Positions 15,805 to 24,645 of a DNA stretch of 64,000 nt are shown here, one piece after another. The stretch is from Candidatus Saccharimonadota bacterium. GTDB taxonomy: Bacteria > Patescibacteriota > Saccharimonadia > Saccharimonadales > UBA4665. The first letter of the stretch is position 1. Each line of letters starts with the position of its first letter. Below the pieces are notes generated by a model. The model searched no databases, was not told the DNA's origin, and saw nothing but the letters and a program-made list of their open reading frames with translations. Made by a program: the position numbers and the translations under genes. The stretch lies in the NCBI GenBank assembly GCA_003153395.1, contig PLYP01000003.1, positions 1 through 64,000 of the forward strand, written 5' to 3'.

Positions 15805-17109
15805 ATGACTTTGCGCAGTGTAATTAAGAAATTGTTTCCTAAAGCAGTTTTCCGCTTTATTGAGCCCTATGGACATTTGCTCGAAGCCTTCGTGACTAAC
15901 TGTTTAAATGGTTTTCCGGGCAGAGGGCTGAAAGTAATCGGGGTAACCGGAACTAATGGCAAAACCTCAACTTCTTTCATGATCCATAAGTTGCTTCAAG
16001 AATCAGGCTATAAAACAGGACTAATGACCACTGTTTCATGGGGAGTGGGGAACGATATTAAGGAACAAGTCCAGCACTGGACTAATGTACCTTTACCTGT
16101 ATTTATGAAGCGATTAAAAATAATGCGCAGTAACAAAATAGACTGGTTAGTTTTAGAGACAACTAGCCAAGCTTTAGCTCAAAACAGAATTTATGGCATT
16201 AAGTATTCGGTCGCGGTAATGACTAATGTGACCCATGAACATCTGGATTACCATAGAACTTTCACTCGCTACGTAAACGCCAAACGAAAAATGTTTAAGT
16301 TAGCTAACAGAAACCGAAAAGGATTAAGGACTGGTGTAATTAATGCCGAAGACCCTAGCGCTGAACTATTTGCTAAAGATATTAAGTACCCTATTCTCTA
16401 CGGCATAAACAAAGGTGAGTTAGTAGCAGAAAAAATTAATAGTTCTCCCTCAGGCTCGACCTTTACGGCAAAAATAGATAACGATGAATATCAGATTGTT
16501 AGCCATTTACCAGGTACTTTTAATATATTTAACTCGCTGGCTGCTATCGGGGCAGTAAGAGCTATAGGCCTATCTAAAGAACAAATCGAATCTGGAATTG
16601 CAGCACTATCAAGCGTTAAAGGCAGGATGACTAAAATTGATGATGGCCAAGACTTTGATCTTATTGTGGATTATGCACATACACCCGATAGCTTTGAAAA
16701 ATTATTCAAGGATATTAAACTGCTAACTAAGGGCAAGCTTATAGTTATGTTTGGTTCGCCAGGAAGGCGCGATGAAGCAAAGCGGGCTCAGCAGGGAGAA
16801 CTAGCAGGAAAGTACGCTGATGAGATAGTTCTTACTGAAGAAGATGACAGAGATGCCGACGGAGAGAAAATATTGAGTGAAATTGCCGACGGTGTTAAGA
16901 AACATAAAAAACAAGAAGGTAAGGATTTGTTTCTTGTCCACGATCGTAAAAAAGCCATTAGATTTGCAGTAGCCCGCGCTAGCAAAGGCGACACTGTCTT
17001 ACTTCTGGGTAAGGGACATGAGAAGACTATAGAAACATCAGGCGGCGAAATTCCGTGGAATGAAATCGAAGAAGCACACAAAGCTATAAAACATATACAA
17101 AATAACTAA
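15805..17109 (+). CDS. murE: Mur ligase, MurE type (UDP-MurNAc-tripeptide synthetase-like)
   Basis: 434 residues; ATP-dependent ligase of peptidoglycan precursor synthesis. P-loop IGVTGTNGKTSTSF (about 46-59), METTS-like LETTSQALAQNRI (about 117-129), MTNVTHEHLDYHRTF (about 139-153), GTFNIFNSLAAIGA (about 235-248), DYAHTPDSFEKL (about 288-299), FGSPGRRDEAKR (about 316-327) and KGHE (about 405). The N-terminal UMP-binding domain is short and its usual TTxxR.G motif is altered. The amino-acid specificity loop (DNPR/DNPA) is replaced by EEDDRDAD, so the added residue cannot be predicted. The gene symbol is by family. Confidence 0.8.
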   Translation: MTLRSVIKKLFPKAVFRFIEPYGHLLEAFVTNCLNGFPGRGLKVIGVTGTNGKTSTSFMIHKLLQESGYKTGLMTTVSWGVGNDIKEQVQHWTNVPLPVFMKRLKIMRSNKIDWLVLETTSQALAQNRIYGIKYSVAVMTNVTHEHLDYHRTFTRYVNAKRKMFKLANRNRKGLRTGVINAEDPSAELFAKDIKYPILYGINKGELVAEKINSSPSGSTFTAKIDNDEYQIVSHLPGTFNIFNSLAAIGAVRAIGLSKEQIESGIAALSSVKGRMTKIDDGQDFDLIVDYAHTPDSFEKLFKDIKLLTKGKLIVMFGSPGRRDEAKRAQQGELAGKYADEIVLTEEDDRDADGEKILSEIADGVKKHKKQEGKDLFLVHDRKKAIRFAVARASKGDTVLLLGKGHEKTIETSGGEIPWNEIEEAHKAIKHIQNN

Positions 17110-17145
17110 ATACCAGAGGTGATTAACATATTTTATTAATCGGTC

Positions 17146-17183
17146 TTGACCAATATTTGGCACTCAGGTATATTGAGTGCTAG
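17146..17183 (+). promoter_or_regulatory. groESL promoter with CIRCE operator
   Basis: TTGACC (17146-17151), 17 nt spacer, TATATT (17169-17174). An inverted repeat TTGGCACTC-N9-GAGTGCTAG (17157-17165 and 17175-17183) matches the CIRCE consensus, GCACTC-N9-GAGTGC exactly, and overlaps the -10 box. HrcA should repress here until heat or unfolded protein titrates GroEL; hrcA itself is outside the window. Confidence 0.93.
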
Positions 17184-17244
17184 ATACAGGTGTTTAATTG
17201 CGAGGAAACATCTGTAAAGCGATTAAGTTAAAACGGAGGTTAAT

Positions 17245-17511
17245 ATGAGTGCACCTTTGCAGCCATTGGGTGATTATATAGTTGCAGTAAGTGAAGAGGC
17301 TGAAGCAAAAACGGCTAGCGGCATATTTCTTCCTGAAAATGCACAGGAAAAACCAAAGACCGCCAAAGTAGTAGCTGTAGGCAAAGATGCCAAACAGGTA
17401 AAAACAGGCGATCGAATTGTATATAAAAGCTACAGTACTACTGAGATTAAAGTTGGCCGTGAAGAATATATTTTAGTAAAAGAGGAAGACGTCCTGGCGA
17501 CGGTTAAATAG
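17245..17511 (+). CDS. groES: co-chaperonin GroES
   Basis: 88 residues (usual ~95). GroES caps the GroEL cavity. It begins LQPLGDYIVAV, has the mobile loop EEAEAKTASGIFLPENAQEKP (about 19-38) and the typical VVAVGKDAK, GDRIVYKSYSTTEIKV and EEYILVKEEDVLATV strands. A strong GGAGG site precedes the ATG by 6 nt. CIRCE-controlled operon with groEL 12 nt downstream. Confidence 0.96.
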   Translation: MSAPLQPLGDYIVAVSEEAEAKTASGIFLPENAQEKPKTAKVVAVGKDAKQVKTGDRIVYKSYSTTEIKVGREEYILVKEEDVLATVK

Positions 17512-17522
17512 GAGGAATTTAA

Positions 17523-19169
17523 ATGTCTAAGAAAGTTTTTTATGATGATGATGCACGTAAACGTGTACTTGGTGGAGCGGAAATCCTATATAACGCCGTT
17601 AAAACTACTATGGGTCCAAAAGGACGAAATGTAGTTATAGGTAAAACTTACGGAAATCCAACTGTTACTCATGATGGCGTAACTGTGGCCAAAGGTGTTG
17701 AGCTCGCTGATGTCGACGATGAAACGCTAGGCTATAAAGTTGGTGCCGAACTTATCAAACAGGTTGCTTCAAAAATGAATGACGTTGCCGGTGATGGTAC
17801 TACTACGGTAACTGTTCTTACGTACCATATTCTTTACGAGGCTAATAAACTCATAGCTGCCGGTCACAATCCGATGCAACTACGAAAAGGCCTAGAGTCG
17901 GCGGCACAAGATGTCATATCTAAACTGGGATCATTATCCGAAGACATTCAAGGAAAGAAGGGCAGAGTAGCTGAAGTCGCGACTATCTCAGCAGGTGACA
18001 GCGAAATAGGTAATCTCATAGCAGACGTAATAGATAAAGTAGGTAAAGACGGTGTGGTTACGGTAGAGGAAGGCCAGGGGCTACTACTGGAGTCTGAAGT
18101 AGTGGAAGGCTTTACATTTGATCGAGGCTTTGTCAGCCCATATATGGTTACTGATACGGCACGCATGGAAGCGATTTACGATAAACCGGCAATAGTAATT
18201 ACAGATAAAAAGATTTCCAGCATACAAGAATTTTTGCCGTTACTTGAAAAGCTTGCTCAAGCCGGAAAGAAAGACCTAGTTTTAATAGCTGAAGATTTAG
18301 AGGGTGATGCACTCGGAACCCTAATTCTAAACCGACTGAAGGGCGTGTTTAACGCTGTAGCAATAAAAGCCCCAGCATTTGGGGACCGTAGAAAAGATAT
18401 CCTAAATGACATTGCTATCCTAACTGGTGCCGAAGTAATTTCTGAAGATCGAGGAATGAGCTTTGAAAACGTGGATTTAGACGTTGTTGGTTCAGCTCGT
18501 AAAGTAATCGCTAACAAAGACGAGACTACAATAATTGAAGGCGGCGGGTCTGAAGTAGAGGTTACGGCAAGAATTAAGCAAATAAATGCGCAAATTGAAC
18601 AAGCAACGAGCGAATATGATAAAGAAAATCTTGAGAAGAGACGTGCTGCGTTATCTGGAAAAGTGGCAGTCATTAAAGTAGGTGGCGCAACTGAAACGGA
18701 AATAGAAGAGAAGAAGTTCAGAGTAGATGATGCAGTGCATGCAGTAAAAGCGGCACTAGATGAAGGCATCGTTGCTGGAGGCGGTGTTACGCTAATTAAT
18801 CTGTCCAGCACAGTAACTACAACGGACGACAACGATGATTCTGTTATTGCCGGAAAACAGTTGCTAGTAAAAGCGCTGGAGCAACCATTCCGTATACTTC
18901 TAACAAATGCCGGAATTAATGCCGATGAGTGGTTGCCTAAGGTAAAATCTGGTAAAGCTGGCCAAGGTGTAGACGTTAATAATCCTGCTAAGCTGGTGGA
19001 CTTAAAGGCCAGCGGAATAGTAGATCCGTCTCGAGTTACTAAAGAAGCTATTCAAAATGCTGCGTCTATTGCCGGAACCTCAATGACTATGGGTGCTCTA
19101 GTTGTAGATGTGCCAAAAGAAGAAAAGTCTGCGCCTGACATGGGTGGTGGAATGGGCGGCATGATGTAA
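17523..19169 (+). CDS. groEL: chaperonin GroEL
   Basis: 548-residue chaperonin that forms the 14-mer folding chamber. Visible: TMGPKGRNVVIGKTYG (about 29-44), VAGDGTTTVTVL (nucleotide-binding GDGTTT, about 86-97), ISAGDSEIGN, the apical domain (about 190-375), VGGATETEIEEKK (about 410-422), EGIVAGGGVTLI (about 435-446) and the GGGMGGMM tail. AGGAGG lies 8 nt before the ATG. Confidence 0.97.
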   Translation: MSKKVFYDDDARKRVLGGAEILYNAVKTTMGPKGRNVVIGKTYGNPTVTHDGVTVAKGVELADVDDETLGYKVGAELIKQVASKMNDVAGDGTTTVTVLTYHILYEANKLIAAGHNPMQLRKGLESAAQDVISKLGSLSEDIQGKKGRVAEVATISAGDSEIGNLIADVIDKVGKDGVVTVEEGQGLLLESEVVEGFTFDRGFVSPYMVTDTARMEAIYDKPAIVITDKKISSIQEFLPLLEKLAQAGKKDLVLIAEDLEGDALGTLILNRLKGVFNAVAIKAPAFGDRRKDILNDIAILTGAEVISEDRGMSFENVDLDVVGSARKVIANKDETTIIEGGGSEVEVTARIKQINAQIEQATSEYDKENLEKRRAALSGKVAVIKVGGATETEIEEKKFRVDDAVHAVKAALDEGIVAGGGVTLINLSSTVTTTDDNDDSVIAGKQLLVKALEQPFRILLTNAGINADEWLPKVKSGKAGQGVDVNNPAKLVDLKASGIVDPSRVTKEAIQNAASIAGTSMTMGALVVDVPKEEKSAPDMGGGMGGMM

Positions 19170-19189
19170 TTACCTATTTAGGTAATTAC
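19166..19189. terminator. perfect palindrome between convergent genes
   Basis: GTAATTACCTA, 2-nt centre, TAGGTAATTAC: an 11-bp perfect hairpin holding the groEL stop and ending at the stop of the leftward gene. Symmetry lets it serve both strands. There is no T-run on either side, so if it ends transcription it does so by an unusual route, or it protects 3' ends. Confidence 0.5.
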
Positions 19190-19827
19190 TAACCCATATT
19201 GCTAATCTGATCTAAATTTACTGAATCTTGAGTCTGCTGTGTAAAGTAGTTAATTTCGTTAACTACATCTAGTAGTGCCTGAGCTTTAACTTTTTCATCA
19301 GGTATATTGTGAGCGGCTTCATAAACTGCTTGAACTAGATTTTGGTTATCGCTAGCTTGGATCATCATTAGAAGCGTTCTGAATCTCTCCTCTGGTGTTT
19401 GGTCTAACTGGTCTATTAGCGGGAAAAGTTCGTCGAGTGCTTTTTGCTTTATACCTGCGAGATCGTTCTCGTCATTACCAGGAGCGTTAAAGACTGGTTC
19501 GTCTGCTTTGCTTCCTGGTCTTATTTTAGAACTGGGTGTCTTAGGATAGCCTCCAGCGGGTGATAATACATCCCTGCTAGGTTCTTCAGCTTGAGCTGGT
19601 TGTTCAAATGAAGGTGTAGGTGCTTCTATAGTTGGAACATCAGAGGTATCGCTATCTGAAGCAATAGTTGGCATGCTGGTAGGAGACGTAGTGTCAATTA
19701 CCGGTGTTGCATCCTGTTGGCTATATTGGTAATCATCAGCCGGCGTAGTGGCTGCTGACGCTACTGCATCCGTGTTGCTATTACTCTCATGCTGATGCTG
19801 AGATTCGTCGTCTTGGTGCCCAAACAT
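19189..19827 (-). CDS. acidic protein with disordered head and helical C-terminal domain, unknown
   Basis: 212 residues. Residues 1-110 are Ser/Thr/Pro/Asp-rich and repeat-like (SPTSMPTIASDSDTSD, PTIEAPTPSFEQPAQ), likely disordered; residues 118-212 are helical (LAGIKQKALDELFPLIDQLD, FRTLLMMIQASDNQNLV, ALLDVVNEINYFTQQ), a pattern kept by selection. No membrane segment or signal peptide, so cytosolic. It is convergent with groEL. I do not recognise the domain. Confidence 0.55.
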   Translation of the reverse strand: MFGHQDDESQHQHESNSNTDAVASAATTPADDYQYSQQDATPVIDTTSPTSMPTIASDSDTSDVPTIEAPTPSFEQPAQAEEPSRDVLSPAGGYPKTPSSKIRPGSKADEPVFNAPGNDENDLAGIKQKALDELFPLIDQLDQTPEERFRTLLMMIQASDNQNLVQAVYEAAHNIPDEKVKAQALLDVVNEINYFTQQTQDSVNLDQISNMG

Positions 19828-19908
19828 TTATCCCCCTATAATCGATATTTTTCTTAAGCTATACTATATACAACTTAAAGCTAAAAGCACAAGGAGTTTG
19901 CGTTTATT

Positions 19909-20940
19909 ATGCTAGATGATTTAAAACTTATTCATGAAAGAGATTCTGATGACGCATTAGGTGTCGCAGAAAAGCAGTGGCAGCAGCTACTACACACATA
20001 CGATGTTAAATTAGAGGGCGTAAAAGATATAAAGAACGTAGTTCTTGCCGGTATGGGTGGATCAGCATTGCCGGCAGTATATTTAAGATCTTGGCCCGGT
20101 ACTAAAGTTCCATTTGAAATAGTCAGGGACTATGAGTTACCTATTTACGTTGATCAAAATACTCTTTTTATTTCTTCCAGCTATTCAGGAAATACCGAAG
20201 AAACTCTTACAGCGCTTACTGAGGCAGAAAATAGAGGTGCGCAGATAGTTGTGATTGCAGCCGGAGGAAAACTAGCGGATAAGGCTAAACAAATGGGCTA
20301 CCCGCTGTTTACTATTCCAAGCGGAATACAGCCCCGAATGTCCTCCTTTTATTTCCTAGCGGCATTCTTGCAGTTACTTGAGCCATTAGGAATTATTGAA
20401 GAGGGTAAGACAGAAGAATTAAGAGCAGCCGGACAGTGGCTTAAAGAACAAACTGCAGGATGGAAGTCTGAGATTCCTGCAAGTGATAATCCAGCAAAAA
20501 AACTAGCTTTGGAGCTGGTCGGGAAGTCCGTAGTTGTCTATAGCGGGCCCAAGCTTTTCCCGGCGGCAAATAAGCTGAAGATATGCATGAACGAGAATGC
20601 AAAAAACGTAGCATGGGTTAATCAATATCCCGAATTTAACCATAATGAGTTTGTTGGCTGGTCTAGTCACCCGGTAGATAAGCCTTATGCTGTGGTCGAA
20701 ATAAGATCTAATTTGGAGAACGATAGAATTCAAAAGAGATTTTTAATCTCTGAAAGACTTCTGTCTGGAAAAAGGCCTAAACCAGAAGTCATTGAACCAC
20801 AGGGCGATACGTTAATTAAGCAGTTACTTTGGACATCAAATTTCGGAGACTTTACTAGTCTTTACGTAGCTCTAATGAATGGGCTAAATCCAACTCCCGT
20901 AGATTTAGTCGAAAAACTTAAAGTTCTCTTAAACGAATAG
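19909..20940 (+). CDS. bifunctional phosphoglucose/phosphomannose isomerase
   Basis: 343 residues with two SIS folds. N-terminal SIS: VLAGMGGSALPAVYLRSW (about 46-63) and ISSSYSGNTEETLTAL (about 87-102), the phosphate-binding Ser/Thr-rich loops. C-terminal half (about 200-343) has the bifunctional PGI/PMI pattern: KLKICMNENAKNVAWVNQYPEFNHNEF (catalytic Glu and His). Interconverts glucose-6-P or mannose-6-P with fructose-6-P. A TATACT box about 35 nt upstream and AAGGAG about 12 nt before the ATG give a short leader. Confidence 0.9.
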   Translation: MLDDLKLIHERDSDDALGVAEKQWQQLLHTYDVKLEGVKDIKNVVLAGMGGSALPAVYLRSWPGTKVPFEIVRDYELPIYVDQNTLFISSSYSGNTEETLTALTEAENRGAQIVVIAAGGKLADKAKQMGYPLFTIPSGIQPRMSSFYFLAAFLQLLEPLGIIEEGKTEELRAAGQWLKEQTAGWKSEIPASDNPAKKLALELVGKSVVVYSGPKLFPAANKLKICMNENAKNVAWVNQYPEFNHNEFVGWSSHPVDKPYAVVEIRSNLENDRIQKRFLISERLLSGKRPKPEVIEPQGDTLIKQLLWTSNFGDFTSLYVALMNGLNPTPVDLVEKLKVLLNE

Positions 20941-20956
20941 ATTTCCCTCTTTAAGA

Positions 20957-20962
20957 TATACT
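20957..20962 (+). promoter_or_regulatory. -10 box of the DUF1361 gene, leaderless arrangement
   Basis: TATACT ends 6 nt before GTG at 20969, which supports this GTG over the internal ATG at 20993. Confidence 0.5.
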
Positions 20963-20968
20963 TTTAAT

Positions 20969-21670
20969 GTGAGACCAGAGACTAGATCTCCTATGAAGCA
21001 GTTTGTTATTTCTTTGCTAGTTGCGTCTGCGGTCAGCGAAATCCTGTTTGTTTACTCTGCTATGCAGCATCATAGCTTGGTCTTTGATTACCTATCAATT
21101 AATTTGGGCCTTGCATGGATACCGCTAATATTTGCATGGCGTTTAACTAAAATATTAAAAACAAAGTTATGGTCTAGTTGGGAAGCACTTGGGCTAAGTG
21201 TGCTTTGGTTAGTTTTTCTACCAAACAGTTTTTATATGATAAGTGACTATATTCATTTGCAAGATGTTAGTCAAAACAACATAAACTACGACGCAATTAT
21301 GCTTACATCGTTTATTTTTACAGCTGTAATTTTAGGGTTTAGCAGTTTGTATCTAGTTCATTTACACCTTAAAAGACGCTTAGATTCTGTAACTGCGGCT
21401 AGTTGGATAGCAACAGTTTTATTTGTATGTAGCATTGCAATATATTTTGGCCGTGACTTACGTTGGAGCAGCTGGAATATACTTACAAATCCCGGCGGAT
21501 TGCTTATAGATTTTTTAGATAGAGTAAGGCATCTTTCTTCTTATCCAGATATGATAACTACTGTTCTGGCGTTTTTTGTACTGCTATCTACTTTTTATAA
21601 TTTGCTTTGGAAAGCTGTGTATTTATTACAGATAAATACACTTTCAAACAAACCGAATATTATTAAATAA
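20969..21670 (+). CDS. DUF1361 membrane protein
   Basis: 233 residues, about six to seven hydrophobic segments. The pattern of DUF1361 is visible: NLGLAWIPLIFAWRL (about 45-59), WLVFLPNSFYMISDYIHLQ (about 79-97) and GRDLRWSSWNILTNPGGL (about 160-177). Function of the family is unknown; the His/Asp/Asn/Arg residues kept in loops suggest a membrane enzyme or transporter. GTG start is favoured by the -10 distance. Followed by argS after 34 nt. Confidence 0.75.
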   Translation: MRPETRSPMKQFVISLLVASAVSEILFVYSAMQHHSLVFDYLSINLGLAWIPLIFAWRLTKILKTKLWSSWEALGLSVLWLVFLPNSFYMISDYIHLQDVSQNNINYDAIMLTSFIFTAVILGFSSLYLVHLHLKRRLDSVTAASWIATVLFVCSIAIYFGRDLRWSSWNILTNPGGLLIDFLDRVRHLSSYPDMITTVLAFFVLLSTFYNLLWKAVYLLQINTLSNKPNIIK

Positions 21671-21688
21671 GTAGTTTCTTTGATCTGT

Positions 21689-21694
21689 TACACT
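21689..21694 (+). promoter_or_regulatory. -10 box of argS, extended TGN type
   Basis: TGT-TACACT; ends 10 nt before ATG at 21705. No Shine-Dalgarno site. Confidence 0.45.
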
Positions 21695-21704
21695 TATTAA
21701 AGTT

Positions 21705-23372
21705 ATGAAATTTGAGTTGGAACAAAAAGTTAACCTAGCTTGCATGGAATTATTTAACATTGAAGCTAATGTTGAATTAAGCAGACCTGATGAACAATTT
21801 GGTGAATATTCTACTAGTGTTGCAATGCAAATAGCTAATAAATTCGGCACTAACCCTATTGAAATAAGTAATAAACTTGTTCCATTATTAAAAACAAAAC
21901 TTGGAGACCAGGTAACTGATATAAATGTTGCTGGCCCAGGATTTATTAACATTAAATTATCCGATCAAACCTTAATTAGAGCACTAGAAGATCAACCACA
22001 AAAAAAGTATCAGGGTAAAACAATTGTTGCAGAGTATTCCGACCCCAATCCATTTAAAGTTCTGCATGCCGGCCATTTATATACCAGCTTAGTTGGAGAT
22101 GCAGTATCCCGGCTCATGGAATATGGAGGAGCAAAGGTATATCGAGTAAATTTCGGGGGTGACGTAGGTTTGCATGTAGGAAAAACTATGTGGGCAATTA
22201 TCAAAGAACTTCAAGGAGAATTTCCTGAAAAATTGAATGCAATCAAAGAACAAAAATTGGATTGGTTAAGTGAGCGATATGTAGAAGGCAATAATGCTTA
22301 TGAAGAAGATGAGCAGGTAAGAAACGAAATAAATTCTATGAATAAGCGAGTATATGTACTTCATGCCGATAATGACCACACTTCTTCATTTGCTCAAATA
22401 TACTGGACAGCTAGAGAGTGGAGCTACAAGGGTTTTGACGACCTATACAAGCGCTTAAAAATGCTGCCTTTTGATAAATATTATCCAGAAAGTGAAGTGG
22501 CTGATTTAGGATTACTGAAAGTTAAGGAAAACGTCGGAAAAGTTTACGAAGAGTCAGACGGAGCAATAATTTTTAGGGGCGAAAAATATGGGTTATTTAC
22601 CCAAGTATTTATTAATGGAGAGGGCTTACCCACATATGCAGCAAAAGACGTAGGTCTTATTTTCCATAAGCAGCAGGATTTTTCTCCGAACTTATCTTTT
22701 ATTATTACTGACGTTGCCCAAAAAGACCATCTTGCAGTAGTGTTGAAGAGCATTAGTCTGTTTGAACCTGAGCTAGTAGAAGCTACAACTCATTTTATAC
22801 ACGGCCAAATTAAAATGGCCGGTGGTATAAAAATGAGCAGCCGAAAAGGGAATATCTTGAAGGCAGCAGATATTTTAGAGGCAGCAGCCGATGCTAGCAA
22901 AAAAATAAACAGCCATGATCAACAGGATATAATCTTGTCCGCTGTAAAGTATTCTTTCTTAAAAAACCGTGTCGGAGGCAATATAGTGTATGACCCTAGC
23001 GAATCAGTTAGTTTAGAGGGTAATAGCGGCCCGTATTTACAGTATGCTCATGCCAGAGCTCGATCTATACTAAGGAAAGCTAATACGGGCGGCAATTTAG
23101 GTAGTGAAACACTTGAAGGCAGCGAACATTCCTTACTTAGAAAAATTACTGAATATCGAGAGATTGTCGACAAGGCTGTTTCGGAGCTAATGCCTCATTC
23201 TATCTGCACTTATTTATATGAACTTGCTCAGGTTTTTAACCGATTTTATGAGCAAAATAGGGTGATAGACGATCAAAGGCAGGACATTAGACTGGCATTA
23301 GTCGAGTATTATGCTAATACATTAAAAGAGGGTTTAGATTTACTTGGTATTCCCGCGCCTGATAAAATGTGA
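21705..23372 (+). CDS. argS: arginyl-tRNA synthetase
   Basis: 555-residue class I synthetase. N-terminal Add-1 domain (1-100), HIGH as VLHAGHLYTSLVGDAVSR (about 117-134, after YSDPNPFK), GGDVGLHVG (about 151-159), KMSK region GGIKMSSRKGNIL (about 374-386), and the C-terminal DALR anticodon domain (SVSLEGNSGPYLQYAHARA... to the end). Charges tRNA-Arg, for instance the tRNA-Arg(GCG) here. Length normal. mscL begins 16 nt after its stop. Confidence 0.95.
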   Translation: MKFELEQKVNLACMELFNIEANVELSRPDEQFGEYSTSVAMQIANKFGTNPIEISNKLVPLLKTKLGDQVTDINVAGPGFINIKLSDQTLIRALEDQPQKKYQGKTIVAEYSDPNPFKVLHAGHLYTSLVGDAVSRLMEYGGAKVYRVNFGGDVGLHVGKTMWAIIKELQGEFPEKLNAIKEQKLDWLSERYVEGNNAYEEDEQVRNEINSMNKRVYVLHADNDHTSSFAQIYWTAREWSYKGFDDLYKRLKMLPFDKYYPESEVADLGLLKVKENVGKVYEESDGAIIFRGEKYGLFTQVFINGEGLPTYAAKDVGLIFHKQQDFSPNLSFIITDVAQKDHLAVVLKSISLFEPELVEATTHFIHGQIKMAGGIKMSSRKGNILKAADILEAAADASKKINSHDQQDIILSAVKYSFLKNRVGGNIVYDPSESVSLEGNSGPYLQYAHARARSILRKANTGGNLGSETLEGSEHSLLRKITEYREIVDKAVSELMPHSICTYLYELAQVFNRFYEQNRVIDDQRQDIRLALVEYYANTLKEGLDLLGIPAPDKM

Positions 23373-23388
23373 TCAAATAAGGAGAATT

Positions 23389-23862
23389 ATGGCAGCGAAA
23401 GAAAGAAGACGTCAATCAAGCCAAGTCCAAAATGTTACTACTGGAAGCAACATTAGAATTGAAGCTGTAAAAAGTACTAGAAAGCCAAAGCAATCACGAC
23501 CACAAGTAGTAGTGAGCGTAGCCCAAGACATTAGTCCAGTAAATAATTTCTTAGATTTTCTAAGAGAACATGCTGTAGTAGGACTAATCATCGGTTTTGT
23601 AATAGGTGGTCAAGTACAGGCCCTAGTAAAGCAGCTTGTAGCAAGTTTCTTAGATCCAATAACGCATTTATTGTTCGGCACAGCACTGAGCCAAAGAACT
23701 TTTACCCTGCATTTTAGAGACAGAGCAGCGGAATTTGGATGGGGAGCTTTAATTTATGCTCTAGTTATTTTCATGTTTGTAATAGTAACAATGTACGTAA
23801 TTATTAAGGTTTTAAATCTTGATAAATTAGAGAAAAAAGAAAAGGAAAGCGTCGGCAAATAA
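23389..23862 (+). CDS. mscL: large-conductance mechanosensitive channel (MscL family)
   Basis: 157 residues from ATG at 23389, chosen for AAGGAG 5 nt upstream; longer frames start inside argS. Residues 1-50 form a basic extension (KERRRQSSQ...KPKQSRPQ) absent from E. coli MscL. Then NFLDFLREHAVVGLIIGFVIGGQVQALVKQLVASFLDPI (about 51-89) matches MscL's amphipathic helix and TM1 with Gly spacing, and GALIYALVIFMFVIVTMYVIIKVLN (about 119-143) is TM2. A pressure-relief valve that opens under membrane tension. Family match moderate. Confidence 0.75.
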   Translation: MAAKERRRQSSQVQNVTTGSNIRIEAVKSTRKPKQSRPQVVVSVAQDISPVNNFLDFLREHAVVGLIIGFVIGGQVQALVKQLVASFLDPITHLLFGTALSQRTFTLHFRDRAAEFGWGALIYALVIFMFVIVTMYVIIKVLNLDKLEKKEKESVGK

Positions 23863-23866
23863 GTAG

Positions 23867-24262
23867 ATGGCCATTAATCTATCTGATGAAGATTGGAAAA
23901 AGAGGTTAACAAAAGATCAGTATGAAGTATTGCGAAAACAGGGTACTGAGCAACCCTTCACTGGTAAATTGCTACATAACGATAAATCGGGTGATTACAC
24001 CTGTGCAGCGTGTGGCCAGGTAGTCTTTAAAAGCGATACAAAATTTGATAGTCGTGATGGATGGCCGAGTTTTTATGATCCCGCAAATGCAGACGCAGTG
24101 AAACTAGAAGAAGATAATAGCTTCGGCATGCACAGAGTTAAAGTCACCTGCGCTAATTGTGGAAGCCATCTTGGACATGTGTTTAATGATGCTCCTGATC
24201 AGCCTACCGGAATGCATTTTTGCATAAACTCCGCAGCTCTAGAGTTTAAAGGCAAGAGTTAA
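23867..24262 (+). CDS. msrB: peptide methionine-R-sulfoxide reductase MsrB
   Basis: 131 residues. Reduces Met-R-sulfoxide in proteins. Has the full zinc site CAAC (about 45-48) and CANC (about 94-97), FDSRDGWPSFYDP (about 59-71) and the active-site HFCINSAALEF (about 117-127). Usually RYCxN; here HFC. Overlaps the convergent hxlR by 4 bp. Oxidative-stress context with the following hxlR/FMN-reductase pair. Confidence 0.95.
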   Translation: MAINLSDEDWKKRLTKDQYEVLRKQGTEQPFTGKLLHNDKSGDYTCAACGQVVFKSDTKFDSRDGWPSFYDPANADAVKLEEDNSFGMHRVKVTCANCGSHLGHVFNDAPDQPTGMHFCINSAALEFKGKS

Positions 24263-24612
24263 ATACTTACTTTTTCCTGATCACTTATGTGTTTAGTTCC
24301 CCAGTTTGCCATCTGTTTTAGTATTGGAAGCAGATCCTGTCCTTTACTTGTTAGGCTGTATTCAATCCTGGGAGGAACTTCGGCAAAACTCTTTTTAGTA
24401 ATGATTCCATGCTCTTCGAGGTCATCTAGCCGCTGAGATAAAGTACGGGGATTAATGTGGCCAACTGATTTTTCTAGCTCACAAAACCTTTTAGAACCGG
24501 TGAAAAGGTCACGCAGAATAAGTGCTGTCCATTTTTTTCCTATAATTTGCATGGAAGCTTCAATGCAACCCACATGGGGTTCTATGGCGGAAGAATTAGT
24601 AGATAATTTCAT
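24259..24612 (-). CDS. HxlR-family transcriptional regulator
   Basis: 117 residues; winged helix of HxlR/MarR-like type: single Cys near the N terminus (CIEASMQIIGKKWTALILRDLFTG, Cys16), then RFCELEKSVGHINPRTLSQRLDDLEEHGII. The conserved N-terminal Cys of this family (YodB, HypR) senses quinones or electrophiles. Divergent from an FMN reductase whose promoter carries an inverted repeat, so autoregulation is likely. Confidence 0.9.
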   Translation of the reverse strand: MKLSTNSSAIEPHVGCIEASMQIIGKKWTALILRDLFTGSKRFCELEKSVGHINPRTLSQRLDDLEEHGIITKKSFAEVPPRIEYSLTSKGQDLLPILKQMANWGTKHISDQEKVSI

Positions 24613-24623
24613 AGCTTTACTTT

Positions 24624-24645
24624 GTATAGTATTAGCCCTATACTA
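24624..24645. promoter_or_regulatory. inverted repeat between hxlR and FMN reductase
   Basis: GTATAG (24624-24629) and CTATAC (24638-24643) form a dyad; TAGTAT (24627-24632) and ATACTA (24640-24645) form an overlapping second dyad. The site lies between the two divergent starts, overlaps the TATACA box of hxlR, and is a good candidate operator for the HxlR protein. Confidence 0.6.
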
